A DNA stretch of 64,000 nucleotides from NCBI GenBank assembly GCA_018241965.1, contig JAFECS010000012.1, forward strand, positions 20,294-84,293. Direction: 5' to 3'. The notes under the pieces were generated by a model. The model saw nothing but the letters and a program-made list of their open reading frames with translations. It was not told where the DNA came from and ran no database searches. The position numbers and the translations under genes are program-made. Positions 14,203 to 23,856 of the stretch are shown here, piece after piece (the stretch's first letter is position 1; the number at the start of each line of letters is the position of its first letter). This DNA is from Pseudomonadota bacterium. GTDB lineage: Bacteria; Pseudomonadota; Gammaproteobacteria; Berkiellales; Berkiellaceae.

Positions 14203-17200
14203 TTACATGTGCGAAAGTAATGCATTAATTCCTGCATAATCTACTTTACCGCTACCCAATAACGGCATTTTAGCCACAATGTGTATGATTTTAGGTATGG
14301 CCAATTCGGTAATGCCATTACTCTTGGCAAACTGCACAATTTCGCTTTTATCGGCTTTCTCTTGGGTCGTGACTAACACCAATTGCTCGCCTTTTTTCTC
14401 ATCCGGCATTACCACAACGGCATGATGTGCTTGTGGCCATAATTTATCCAGATAATGCTCCACAAACGTTAAAGAGATCATTTCACCGCCAATTTTGGCA
14501 AAACGTTTGGCCCGACCTTCAATGGTGATATAGCCACTATTATCAATTGAAACAACATCACCGGTATCGTACCAATTATTCTCTGGTGGCACTAATACCC
14601 CTGGGTTATCAAAAAACATATAACCGAGCATGACATTGGGGCCCTTCACGTATAATCTGCCGGCATTATTGATATCAGGCACTTCTTCTAATCTATATTC
14701 AATGCCCGGCATAAACTGCCCCACCGTGCCAGGACGATTATGCATTGGCGTATTAGCCGAGATCACAGGAGATGTTTCTGTTGCCCCATACCCTTCAAAA
14801 ATGCGTACGCCAAATTTATCGGCCCATAATCGACGGTTTTCTTCTTTTAATTTTTCAGCCCCTGCATACACATAACGGATGCTATAAAAATCGTACGGAT
14901 GCGCATATTTGGCATAACCTGCTAAAAAGGTATTGGTACCAAATAAAATGGTGGCATTAATATCATAAGAAAGTTCAGGAATAACGCGATAATGTAAGGG
15001 AGAAGGATAAAAGAACACTTTCATGCCGTATAAAATAGGTAAAATAGTACCGGCAGTTAATCCAAAGGAATGAAATATTGGCAAGGCATTGAGCACAATA
15101 TCGCTTGGCGTAAAATCTACGCGGCTTGCCAATTGTCCTTTATTGGCGTGTAAATTACGGCTACTTAACACAACTGCCTTGGGTGTTCCTTCTGAGCCTG
15201 AAGTAAAAAGGATCACCGCAGGCTTGTGTGCTTGTTCTGGTTTTTGCGATAAACCAACTAACCAGGGAAAACGCGCACCAATAATACCAATCATTTTGTC
15301 AAAAAAGTGAACTTGCTCTTTGAGATCTTCCAAATAAATAATGTTAATATTTTTTTCTTCTATGGCCTTTATTAGGCTTTGCAATTTTGCTGTTTCAATA
15401 AAAGCACGCGACGTACAAACTAAGTTTAACTTTGCGGTAATACAAGCGCTCGCCACATTTTGTGCACCACTTGAAAAATTCAATAAGGCAACAACACGCC
15501 CATAAGCTTGTAGGCCAAAAAAAGTCACAATGGTTGCCAGCACATTGGGTAATAAAAGCCCAACTGCTTCCCCTTTTTGGGTAAGATGCGCTAATTTTCT
15601 ACCCAAAACAACGCTACCTATCAAGAGGCGGCCATAAGTTAAGGGCTCACGCTTTATATCTTCAGCAATTTTATGTTTGGCACCATGTAGTTGCTTTGCG
15701 TCTAGCAGCGACTTAAACAAGGTTTTATCCAGACTAGTACCTAAAAACATAATCGTAGACATAATTTGATAAAGCTCTTCGCCAATCAAATGACGGCGCC
15801 GACGTCCTGTGATGTCTTCGCTTACTTTTATTTTTCTTGGGGGGTAAATGGTCAAAGTGATTTTAGGAAACCACCTGATGCGTACTTGGCCTTTTAAACG
15901 TGAAAACGGCGAATACTGCGCACCTTCTATCAAAAGCGGCAAAACGTTTGCATCGGCTTTATCAGCAATGAGTCCTGGGCCTTCATAAATTTTCATTAAA
16001 GCGCCGGTGACGGTGATTCTGCCTTCAGGGAAAATGACGAGCTTTTTATCTTCTTTAACATATTTGACAATAGATTTCATGATATAAGGGTTTGTGGGAT
16101 CTAACCCAAAAATATCCACCAAATACCCAATAGGCTTTACCCACCACTTTTGCGCATAACCACTATACATGGCAAAAGATAATCTACCGGGTAAAAACGC
16201 GGCTAATAATAAGCCATCTAAAAAGGACGTATGGTTGGGTGAAATAACAACTCTTTGGCCTGCTTGATGAAAATGCTCAATCCCTTTCACTTCTACACGG
16301 TATATAAGTTGAAAAACAATCCGCAAAATAGATTTAATTAAATCACCGGGTAATAACCTACAACTTTGGATAACGGCAACAAGGTTTAACAACGCAATCG
16401 TTAAAAAGATATGCGGGATGGTCATTTGGAGTTTGAACATCACCATGGTAATAATTGCTGCCACCGTCATAAAAAGCGCATTCATGATATTATTGCTGGC
16501 AATGATTCTGGCTTTGTGAGATTCAGCGGCAATATGCTGCATGATGGCATATAGCGGCACGATATAAATCCCACCGCTAATAGCAATGAGCAACATATCA
16601 ATCATAATGCGCCAATGATTGGGCGCTTGGACAAATTCACGCAGCGTTAATAATGGCCCTGTAGGAGGCACTTCCAAATGGGTGGCCCAAAACAGATCTA
16701 GCGTAAACAGGGTCATGCCAAGAGCCGCCAGTGGCACAAACGTTGCCTCAATTTGGCCCTTGAGTAATCGATTACATAAAGTAGAACCCACCCCAATACC
16801 AATAGAAAATAGGGCTAAAAATAAAACGAATACATCTTCGTTACCCCCAACAAAGTCTTTGGCATAACTGGGGAAGACTGCTAAAAAAGTAAAACCAATT
16901 AACCAAAACCAAGAAATGCCTAAAATACATAAAAAGATGGGCGTAGATTTTCTTGAAAAATTGACAATGTCCCAGGTCTCTTTGAATAAATTCAAAGACA
17001 ACTTCAAGTTAGGAACCGGCGCATGGGCTTGTGGAATAAAGCAACTACTTAAATAGCCTAAAGTCGCCATTAAAAATATCATTGCTGAGATGATGATTAA
17101 GCCATTAGGTAAAGTGATAAACACAACCCCTAAAATATTCCCCAGCAAAATAGCCAAGAATGTGCCCATTTCAATGAGGCCATTACCGGCCACTAATTCA

Positions 17201-17619
17201 TCATCGGGTAAGTGTTGCGGCAAAATGCTGTATTTAATGGGGCCAAAGAAGGTGGCTTGCGCCCCTAAGAAAAATAACACCGTCATCAATAAAGAAACAT
17301 TTTGTAAAATAAAACCTAAGGCACCAATTATCATTAAAATGATTTCTGCGATTTTAATGATTCTAATTAATTTGGCCTTTTCAAATTTATCGGCAATGCC
17401 CCCGGCTTGGGCTGAAAATAAAAACATTGGCAGAATCAGTAAGCAACCCGTTAAGGTCACTAAAATTTGCGGTTGTACTGTTAATTTATCTGCTAAGAAA
17501 TAAGTGATAAGTACCACCAAGGCATTTTTAAATAAATTATCGTTAAATGCCCCCAAAAACTGGGTGATAAATAGCGGTAAAAAGCGGCGCTTGGTAAAAA
17601 GCGAAAACTGATTTTTCAC
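14203..17619 (-). CDS. LplT-Aas fusion: lysophospholipid transporter, acyltransferase and acyl-ACP synthetase
   Basis: I place the start at the GTG 17619, 6 bases after GAGGG; a TTG 5 codons upstream has no ribosome-binding site. The 1138 residues hold three parts: a 12-helix MFS domain (1-410, opening RRFLPLFITQFLGAFNDN), a glycerophospholipid acyltransferase (HTSFLDG, HX4D, about 460; FPEGRI, about 531), and an AMP-binding domain (FTSGSEGTPKAV, about 806; GYGATETSP, about 940; YDTGD). In E. coli LplT flips lyso-PE inward and Aas re-acylates it; here both are one chain, an arrangement known in several Proteobacteria. It recycles lysophospholipids at the inner membrane. It could also scavenge host lipids, which is inference. 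Confidence 0.88.
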   Translation of the reverse strand: MKNQFSLFTKRRFLPLFITQFLGAFNDNLFKNALVVLITYFLADKLTVQPQILVTLTGCLLILPMFLFSAQAGGIADKFEKAKLIRIIKIAEIILMIIGALGFILQNVSLLMTVLFFLGAQATFFGPIKYSILPQHLPDDELVAGNGLIEMGTFLAILLGNILGVVFITLPNGLIIISAMIFLMATLGYLSSCFIPQAHAPVPNLKLSLNLFKETWDIVNFSRKSTPIFLCILGISWFWLIGFTFLAVFPSYAKDFVGGNEDVFVLFLALFSIGIGVGSTLCNRLLKGQIEATFVPLAALGMTLFTLDLFWATHLEVPPTGPLLTLREFVQAPNHWRIMIDMLLIAISGGIYIVPLYAIMQHIAAESHKARIIASNNIMNALFMTVAAIITMVMFKLQMTIPHIFLTIALLNLVAVIQSCRLLPGDLIKSILRIVFQLIYRVEVKGIEHFHQAGQRVVISPNHTSFLDGLLLAAFLPGRLSFAMYSGYAQKWWVKPIGYLVDIFGLDPTNPYIMKSIVKYVKEDKKLVIFPEGRITVTGALMKIYEGPGLIADKADANVLPLLIEGAQYSPFSRLKGQVRIRWFPKITLTIYPPRKIKVSEDITGRRRRHLIGEELYQIMSTIMFLGTSLDKTLFKSLLDAKQLHGAKHKIAEDIKREPLTYGRLLIGSVVLGRKLAHLTQKGEAVGLLLPNVLATIVTFFGLQAYGRVVALLNFSSGAQNVASACITAKLNLVCTSRAFIETAKLQSLIKAIEEKNINIIYLEDLKEQVHFFDKMIGIIGARFPWLVGLSQKPEQAHKPAVILFTSGSEGTPKAVVLSSRNLHANKGQLASRVDFTPSDIVLNALPIFHSFGLTAGTILPILYGMKVFFYPSPLHYRVIPELSYDINATILFGTNTFLAGYAKYAHPYDFYSIRYVYAGAEKLKEENRRLWADKFGVRIFEGYGATETSPVISANTPMHNRPGTVGQFMPGIEYRLEEVPDINNAGRLYVKGPNVMLGYMFFDNPGVLVPPENNWYDTGDVVSIDNSGYITIEGRAKRFAKIGGEMISLTFVEHYLDKLWPQAHHAVVVMPDEKKGEQLVLVTTQEKADKSEIVQFAKSNGITELAIPKIIHIVAKMPLLGSGKVDYAGINALLSHM

Positions 17620-17688
17620 ACCATCATCCCTCAAGATAGCCAGGATAAATACTATCTTAAAGTATCGGCTAATTCATCAATATTTTCA

Positions 17689-18552
17689 CTATGAAAAAAG
17701 AAAAGAAAATAACGTACCTAAAAACAACACTGCCCCAATCCATTGATTATTCAAAAATGCTTTAAAGCAAAGCGCACTTTCTCGGTTTCGAATGAGCCAC
17801 TGTTGATACAGTGCCAATCCTAAGGCAATCAACAGCGCTATAAAGAATGGTTCACTCAACTCTAAGCGCAAACCAACCGCGGCCAATAATGAAAGCATCA
17901 TGATATGACATAAACCTATCCAAAATTTGTCCCATGAGCCAAATAAGATAGCCGTGGATTTGACACCAATTTTCATATCATATTGCTTATCGACCATGGC
18001 ATATTCAGTATCATAGGCAATGGCCCAAATCAGGGTTGCAAAAAATAATAACCAACATTCTGCTGATAAGGGTGCACCTGAGGCACTAAAAGCCATAGGA
18101 ATCGACCACCCAAAAGCCGCCCCTAAAATCACTTGTGGGAATTGCACAAAACGTTTAGTAAACGGATATAAGGCTGCTAAGGCTGCCGCAATTAACGATA
18201 AGGCGATAGTCATCGGGTTGGTCAGCAGTATTAAAGAAAATCCCATCAACAGCAGCACAACAAAAAGGAGCAATGCTTCTAGCGTAGTAACAGAGCCTGT
18301 GATCAAAGGCCTTTGCTTGGTTCTATCTACATGACCATCAATTTCTATATCTGCAAAGTCATTAATGACACATCCTGCTGAGCGCATAATCAAAGAGCCC
18401 GCTGCAAAAATGAAAACCAACTTCAAAGATGGAGAACCTGCATTTGCCAGCCATACAGCAACCATCGTTGGCCAAAGCAATAACAAGGTACCAATAGGGC
18501 GATGCATGCGCATGAGAAGAGCATATTGCTTTAAGCGTCCTAAAAGTAACAT
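17689..18552 (-). CDS. ubiA: 4-hydroxybenzoate polyprenyltransferase UbiA
   Basis: This encodes 287 residues with eight or nine hydrophobic helices. The first Asp-rich motif NDFADIEIDGHVDRTKQRPL (about 64-83) and the second, DTEYAMVDKQYD (about 181-192), bind Mg-prenyl diphosphate. The enzyme joins the polyprenyl tail to 4-hydroxybenzoate, the membrane step of ubiquinone synthesis. No ubiC lies beside it. It is divergent from the rubredoxin reductase gene, leaving an 82-bp shared promoter region. Confidence 0.94.
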   Translation of the reverse strand: MLLLGRLKQYALLMRMHRPIGTLLLLWPTMVAVWLANAGSPSLKLVFIFAAGSLIMRSAGCVINDFADIEIDGHVDRTKQRPLITGSVTTLEALLLFVVLLLMGFSLILLTNPMTIALSLIAAALAALYPFTKRFVQFPQVILGAAFGWSIPMAFSASGAPLSAECWLLFFATLIWAIAYDTEYAMVDKQYDMKIGVKSTAILFGSWDKFWIGLCHIMMLSLLAAVGLRLELSEPFFIALLIALGLALYQQWLIRNRESALCFKAFLNNQWIGAVLFLGTLFSFLFS

Positions 18553-18634
18553 TACTATCCCTATTTATGTTAAGATAAAATGCATCATTATATAGTTAGC
18601 AAACTTAATATTGGATCTCATTTAACGGACCATT

Positions 18635-19816
18635 ATGAAACCATCTACAAAGCCAATTGTGATTATCGGTACCGGACTTGCAGGATACAACCTTGCAAAA
18701 GAACTACGCAAGATAGACACAAATACACCCTTAGTGCTGGTAACACAAGATGATGGGCATTTTTATTCAAAACCGCAATTATCTACGGCCTTTTTTTACG
18801 GTAAAAACCCTAAAGAATTAATTATTACCGATGTTAATACCATGCAAACACAGCTTGATGCCACAATTTACACGCATACTAGCGTTTGTGACATCGATAG
18901 CAAAATGCAAAAAATATCGCTTGACTCACCCTCGGGGCAACATGAAATTGAATATCGAGATCTGGTATTAGCCTTGGGTGCTTCACCAAAACCATTTCCA
19001 CTGTTAGCGCAGCATCCTAGAAATTATCGTATTAACAATCGACTTGATTTTGCTCACTTTGAAGAACAATTAGCCCATATTGAACACTTATGCATCATTG
19101 GTAGTGGCCTTGTGGGTTGTGAATTTGCACATGATTTTGTAAAAAAAGTGAAACAAATAAGTCTTATCACTATTGATCCTCAACCTTTACACAATTTAGT
19201 CCCTGAACAAGTTGGTAAGGCTTTGCAACGTGCTTTAGAAAATAGCGGCATCACCTTTTACACTAATGCGCGAATTGAAAGTATTTCTTCCTCTGCTGAG
19301 AAAGTAGCGCTAACACTTAACTCACAAGATAATCTGATTGCTGATGCTGTATTAACTGCTATTGGGTTAGCGCCCAATTGCGATTTAGCGAAAAAAGCGG
19401 GTATTCAAACCAGCGAAGGTATTGTGGTTGACTCGTCGCTCAAAACAAACCAACCACACATTTATGCCCTTGGCGATTGCGCCCAAATAAATGGGATCTG
19501 CCGCCAATATGTTGCCCCCATTTTACAAAGTGCTCGCGCTTTAGCACAAACATTGACGACACAAATACCTTGCGCTGTATCCTTCCCACCCACACCCATT
19601 AGCTTAAAGGTGCAAACTTACCCAGTCATTGTGATGCCCCCCTCACAAAAAGGACAATGGCAATTTGAAAGTGATGGTGAAGGCATTAAAGCGTTGTTTA
19701 TGGATGATGAAGGAAATTTAAAAGGATATGCATTGGGAGGTAAAGCCGTTGAACAGCGTCAAGAATGTTTAAAATCTTTTATGCAAGCACAGCAAAATGT
19801 CTGTTTAACCGCATAA
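18635..19816 (+). CDS. Rubredoxin-NAD(+) reductase-like flavoprotein
   Basis: This encodes 393 residues. IIGTGLAGYNLAKELRK at the N-terminus is an FAD-binding Rossmann motif and closely resembles Pseudomonas rubredoxin reductase in the following YSKPQLSTAF segment. IIGSGLVGCEFAHDF (about 153) is the NAD(P)H-binding motif, and IYALGDCAQ (about 276) is the second FAD motif. There is no CxxxxC redox pair, which fits the rubredoxin/ferredoxin reductase group. It would pass electrons from NADH to a rubredoxin; no rubredoxin gene lies in the window. In bacteria this pair serves alkane hydroxylation or superoxide/NO defence. Confidence 0.82.
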   Translation: MKPSTKPIVIIGTGLAGYNLAKELRKIDTNTPLVLVTQDDGHFYSKPQLSTAFFYGKNPKELIITDVNTMQTQLDATIYTHTSVCDIDSKMQKISLDSPSGQHEIEYRDLVLALGASPKPFPLLAQHPRNYRINNRLDFAHFEEQLAHIEHLCIIGSGLVGCEFAHDFVKKVKQISLITIDPQPLHNLVPEQVGKALQRALENSGITFYTNARIESISSSAEKVALTLNSQDNLIADAVLTAIGLAPNCDLAKKAGIQTSEGIVVDSSLKTNQPHIYALGDCAQINGICRQYVAPILQSARALAQTLTTQIPCAVSFPPTPISLKVQTYPVIVMPPSQKGQWQFESDGEGIKALFMDDEGNLKGYALGGKAVEQRQECLKSFMQAQQNVCLTA

Positions 19817-19943
19817 TTTATAGACAATTCAACGCGCGCATATCCACGTATATTTTTTAATGATTTTTCCTAGGAAAAATTTGCTGCAGAGCAAGAGCTT
19901 GTCCTAAACTTAAATTGATAGTAAAAGATTTAAGGATAGTGTC

Positions 19944-20372
19944 ATGGCGCAAGTACACCCATTTACCAACCCCTTTTTAAAATCAACTCAAGGAAGTTCT
20001 TCTTTTAAACCGGCTGATCCTTTCATGCCCTATCAAGCTTTTTTTGCTTTTAATGCAAAAAACAACCCATTTGCAGCAAATGAAATGTCGCAACATTGGG
20101 CTGAGTCTCAAAGAAAGCTTTGGCAAGATGCCATGGAATACTTTTCTTGGCAACAAAACACAATGCAACAAAACATGGTAGATTCCGGCAAAGTCATGAT
20201 GCACTGTATGCAATTATCCGCCAATCCACCGCATTTGTATCGTTATATTAGACGAAATTGGCAAAAACCCTATGTTACTTTAGGAGCACAATATCTTCAT
20301 GGGGCAAAGCTATATACGCAATTGATATCCGATTACTTATGCGCAGTGCAAACGACTTGCTCACATCACTAA
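19944..20372 (+). CDS. Phasin-like hypothetical protein
   Basis: This encodes 142 residues; AAGGA precedes the ATG. The N-terminal third is Pro/Phe-rich (FTNPFLKS, ADPFMPYQAFFAFN); the middle is an amphipathic helix rich in Gln, Trp and Met (SQRKLWQDAMEYFSWQQ). That layout recalls phasins, which coat polyhydroxyalkanoate granules, but the match is only by composition and no PHA genes are nearby. Its end overlaps the convergent rocD gene by 4 bases. Confidence 0.5.
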   Translation: MAQVHPFTNPFLKSTQGSSSFKPADPFMPYQAFFAFNAKNNPFAANEMSQHWAESQRKLWQDAMEYFSWQQNTMQQNMVDSGKVMMHCMQLSANPPHLYRYIRRNWQKPYVTLGAQYLHGAKLYTQLISDYLCAVQTTCSHH

Positions 20373-21574
20373 AATGCGTTTAATGCAACCTCAAATTCTG
20401 TTATAGCAAAATCAAGCGCCTCTTCATGAATGATTAAAGGAGGCGCAAAGCGGATAGTGGTTTCATGGGTTTCTTTTGACAGTACACCAAGCTCCATTAA
20501 TTTCTCGCATACTTTTCTTGCTGAAACTACGTTTGTGTCAATTTCAACGCCTACAAATAGTCCTTTGCCGCGCACTTCTTTAATGATGGGATGATTGATG
20601 CTTTTTAGCCCTTCTAATAATCTATCTCCTAATTTTGCACTTTTTTGCACTAATTTTTCTTCTTCAATAATAGACAGTACCTCTAAGCCAATATGACATG
20701 CTAATGGATTCCCGCCAAAAGTAGAACCATGACTGCCGGGATTAAATACTTCCATCACTTCTTTGCGCGCTAAAAACATCGAAATTGGCAAAATTCCACC
20801 ACCTAAAGCTTTGCCTAATATCACCCCATCGGGTTTTACATTTTCATGTTCAAAAGCAAACATTTTTCCGGTTCTAGCCAATCCGGTTTGGATTTCATCA
20901 ACGATTAACAAAACCTTATTTTCACGGCATATTTTTTCACATTCTTTTAACCAACCTTTTGGCGGCAAAATAATTCCCGCTTCTCCTTGAATAGCCTCTA
21001 CTAAAAAAGCACAAGTATTTGGATTGATGGCGCTTTTTAAAGCTTGTGCATCACCAAAGGGGATTTCAATAAACCCAGGCGTTAAAGGACCAAAGTGCTG
21101 TTGATAGCTTTTATCAGACGAAAAACTTATCACACTGATGGTACGTCCGTGAAAATTATTTTTTGAAACTATAATTTGTGCTTGATTATCAGGAATGCCT
21201 TTTTTTTCATAACCAAAACGTCGGACGGCTTTGAGCGCTGTTTCAACCGCTTCAGCACCAGAGTTCATCGGCAAGCCCATATCCATGCCTGTTAAGCGAC
21301 ACAATTTTTCAACCAGCGGATAAAGCTTATCTGTATGAAATGCGCGCGAAACAACTGCTAATTGATGAGCCTGTTCACTCAATGCCTTCAATAATCGGGG
21401 ATGACAGTGGCCTAAGCTGACAGCAGAGTACGCCGACATCATATCCAAATAGCGTTTTTGTTGAATATCCCAAACCCATTCCCCCTTTCCACGCGTTAAC
21501 ACAACGGGTAAAGGGAAATAATTATGAGCACAAACTTTTGCTTCTTTTGCTATCCATTGTGATGTTTTACTCAT
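20369..21574 (-). CDS. rocD: Ornithine aminotransferase
   Basis: This encodes 401 residues, the usual length for this class III PLP aminotransferase. The PLP lysine lies in ILGKALGGG (about 256) and the ring-binding Asp in LIVDEIQTGLARTG (about 222). MNSGAEAVETALK is the phosphate-binding motif and fits ornithine aminotransferases. It converts ornithine plus 2-oxoglutarate to glutamate semialdehyde plus glutamate. The arginase gene lies 9 bases upstream, so the two form an arginine-degrading operon. An acetylornithine aminotransferase role is possible but less likely given this neighbour. Confidence 0.9.
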   Translation of the reverse strand: MSKTSQWIAKEAKVCAHNYFPLPVVLTRGKGEWVWDIQQKRYLDMMSAYSAVSLGHCHPRLLKALSEQAHQLAVVSRAFHTDKLYPLVEKLCRLTGMDMGLPMNSGAEAVETALKAVRRFGYEKKGIPDNQAQIIVSKNNFHGRTISVISFSSDKSYQQHFGPLTPGFIEIPFGDAQALKSAINPNTCAFLVEAIQGEAGIILPPKGWLKECEKICRENKVLLIVDEIQTGLARTGKMFAFEHENVKPDGVILGKALGGGILPISMFLARKEVMEVFNPGSHGSTFGGNPLACHIGLEVLSIIEEEKLVQKSAKLGDRLLEGLKSINHPIIKEVRGKGLFVGVEIDTNVVSARKVCEKLMELGVLSKETHETTIRFAPPLIIHEEALDFAITEFEVALNAF

Positions 21575-21583
21575 TATGGCTCA

Positions 21584-22456
21584 CTATAAAATGGCTGTCA
21601 CCAATTGTTGCACTAATCGTGCTGTCATCTGATTGTCATCGCGCGTGGGATCAAATTCTGCTATTTCAAGCGCTGCAAAATTTGGCTTATTTTTAATGCT
21701 TTGCAATGCTTGCACAACTCCCTCAATCTCAATAATGCCATCTTGCACTTTTGCCCCTGTGCCTGGGGCAATCGAGGGATCAAAGGCATCCACATCTATG
21801 CTAACACCAAAATACTTTGTGTTTTGAGACACTTGTTGTATGGCTTCATTAAAAACAGTTTTAAATCCTCGTTGTTTAACCTCAGCCATAAAATAAATGG
21901 TGACATTTAAATTTCTTAAAAGCTCTGCTTCTTGCGGTTCAAAACTTCTCACCCCGATGAGCACAATATGTTTAGGATTTAACTTTGGGCCTTTTTCTAC
22001 TAAATTTACTAATTTGGCCTCCCCATACCCTAACAAGGCTGCTAAAGGCATGCCATGAATATTGAAAGAGGGAGTGGTTTTTTCAGTATGCGAATCCATA
22101 TGCGCATCTATCCAAATTAAGCCAAAATCCATTTGCGCTTTTTTGGCGCACACTAACGCACTCCACGTACCGATGGCAATGGAATGATCGCCCCCCAGAA
22201 CAATGGGGAAATGATTTTTTTCAGAGGCAATGACTTCTTTGGCTAATTGCTGGTTAAATGCTTCAACGTGCGCTAAACGCTCTTCATAACTTAGCTTATT
22301 TTCAGTGGTATAAGTTGTTTGTGGCGTTAATAGGGTTCGCCAAGGCGCACTTTTAAGAACGGTTTCTTGTAAGGTTTTGGGGCCTTCTTGGGCTTGTGGA
22401 TATGCCGCCCCTAAACCAAAGGCCGCGCCAATCAGTTCCCTTTTTTTGCTTGGCAT
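21584..22456 (-). CDS. rocF: Arginase
   Basis: This encodes 290 residues of the ureohydrolase family. The Mn ligands are all visible: His in GGDHSIAIGT (about 88), DAHMDSH (about 117-123) and DVDAFDPS (about 222). It hydrolyses arginine to ornithine and urea. The SFNIHGMPLAALLG segment between the metal motifs is typical of arginase rather than agmatinase. It is the first gene of a two-gene operon with rocD. In intracellular bacteria arginase can also deplete arginine used by host NO synthase; that is inference here. Confidence 0.92.
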   Translation of the reverse strand: MPSKKRELIGAAFGLGAAYPQAQEGPKTLQETVLKSAPWRTLLTPQTTYTTENKLSYEERLAHVEAFNQQLAKEVIASEKNHFPIVLGGDHSIAIGTWSALVCAKKAQMDFGLIWIDAHMDSHTEKTTPSFNIHGMPLAALLGYGEAKLVNLVEKGPKLNPKHIVLIGVRSFEPQEAELLRNLNVTIYFMAEVKQRGFKTVFNEAIQQVSQNTKYFGVSIDVDAFDPSIAPGTGAKVQDGIIEIEGVVQALQSIKNKPNFAALEIAEFDPTRDDNQMTARLVQQLVTAIL

Positions 22457-22543
22457 GATTTGTCCATGGCAAACTTTAAATATATTAAGTCTGGCACTTC
22501 AAAGGAGGACTTGCGAATTATGATTAGGGTACTGTATAGCCAT

Positions 22544-23695
22544 TCAGAAATGATTACCATTTCTTAAAAACGTTTCAAGACCACAAACAAATATTTTTTC
22601 ATGTGGTTGGTATTGTTTATCTCCAGGATATATTACAACCAGCTGTTCCAAATGAAGATCACTTAGAGCAATATGCATTGACTTCGTCACTTTAGGCAAA
22701 TCAGAATATTTAAATTCAAAACCCAATTTTTTTCCATCTTTCAAAATCAGCAGATCAAGTTCTGCATCAGCTTGCGTTGCCCAGAAATAGCAATCCAAAG
22801 GATCGGGTGCAATATGACGTATCGTTTCTTCTAATGCAAATCCTTCCCAAGATGCCCCTAATTTTGTACTCAGCTTTAAATCAGACTCATCCTTTATTCC
22901 AATTAAACTGTGCATAATCCCCGTGTCTCTAAAATAGATTTTGCTTGATTTCACTTGCCTCTTGCTAATATTTTCAAACCAAGGTTTTAATTCACGAATC
23001 ATAAAAGTATGCGTCAAAATATCAAGATAATTTTTTGCTGTAGGATGTGATATATTTAATGATCTTCCAATTTCGGAAGCATTAAAAATATTCCCATGAT
23101 AATGCACCAACATCATCCAAAATCTTCTTAAATTTTCCGGACTCACATTAATGCCCATCATCTGCATATCCCTTTCAAGAAAGGTGCGGATGTATTCTTT
23201 TCGCCATGAATAGCTCACCTCATCTGTATGTGCTAAATAAGAAAGAGGAAATCCTCCTCGAAGCCAAAGCTGTTGCAAATTATTTACTTCAACCATACTA
23301 AATGGCGTAAGTTCAATATATGAAATTCGACCTGCTAATGTTTCAGAAGTTTGTTGTAACAACTCTCTTGAAGCACTTCCCAAAATTAAATACTTTTGTT
23401 CTAATTTTTTATTATCGACCATCACTCTCAATAATGGAAAAATTTCAGGTAACCTTTGAATTTCATCTAAGGTTATTAAATTTTTGAGACCAGAAAGTGT
23501 TAATTTAGGATGCTCTAGGCGCGCTAAATCATCTGGATCTTCTAAATCAAAATAATTAATATCCGGACTGTTCACAGAGGATACATATTGCTTTGCGAGA
23601 GTGGTTTTACCACATTGCCTAGGGCCTAACAAAGCCACAATGGGTGTCACTTCAAAGGCTGCTTTGATTCTGCTTATAAAGTCAGGTCTTTGCAT
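22544..23695 (-). CDS. AAA-type ATPase with DUF4143 domain
   Basis: This encodes 383 residues. The P-loop GPRQCGKTTLAKQY (about 24-37) and LITLDEIQRLPEIFPLLR (about 73-90) are the family's Walker A and B; SASRELLQQTSETLAGR is sensor 1 and its flank. A winged-helix-like middle (ASEIGRSLNISHPTAKNYLDIL) precedes the DUF4143 part, which holds a D...EFK motif (ELDLLI, then FEFKYSD) like PD-(D/E)XK nucleases. These genes are scattered by horizontal transfer and their role is mostly unknown; some act in toxin or defence contexts. Its ribosome-binding site lies inside a hairpin. Confidence 0.85.
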   Translation of the reverse strand: MQRPDFISRIKAAFEVTPIVALLGPRQCGKTTLAKQYVSSVNSPDINYFDLEDPDDLARLEHPKLTLSGLKNLITLDEIQRLPEIFPLLRVMVDNKKLEQKYLILGSASRELLQQTSETLAGRISYIELTPFSMVEVNNLQQLWLRGGFPLSYLAHTDEVSYSWRKEYIRTFLERDMQMMGINVSPENLRRFWMMLVHYHGNIFNASEIGRSLNISHPTAKNYLDILTHTFMIRELKPWFENISKRQVKSSKIYFRDTGIMHSLIGIKDESDLKLSTKLGASWEGFALEETIRHIAPDPLDCYFWATQADAELDLLILKDGKKLGFEFKYSDLPKVTKSMHIALSDLHLEQLVVIYPGDKQYQPHEKIFVCGLETFLRNGNHF

Positions 23696-23700
23696 TAATT

Positions 23701-23741
23701 TTCCTTGTAAATTGAAACTAACAATTTCAATTTACAAGGAA
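23701..23741 (-). promoter_or_regulatory. Hairpin that contains the ribosome-binding site of the DUF4143 ATPase gene
   Basis: This is a perfect 17-bp inverted repeat with a 7-base loop. The arm nearest the gene reads TTTCAATTTACAAGGAA on the minus strand; AAGGAA is the ribosome-binding site 5 bases before the ATG at 23695. Folding would hide it and repress translation. Confidence 0.6.
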
Positions 23742-23764
23742 AAGGCTGGAAAATCAAGTATTTT

Positions 23765-23799
23765 CTTGTAAATTGAAATTTATGTTTTCAATTTACAAG
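23765..23799 (-). repeat. Second copy of the inverted repeat
   Basis: The same arm sequence (CTTGTAAATTGAAA / TTTCAATTTACAAG, 14 bp) recurs about 60 bases upstream with a different 7-base loop. Two copies of the arms could pair alternatively, or bind a protein twice. Confidence 0.6.
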
Positions 23800-23856
23800 G
23801 TATAGGATGATAAAAAATCCTGTGTATTTACAAAAATCTTTCTTAACAGTCTCAGC

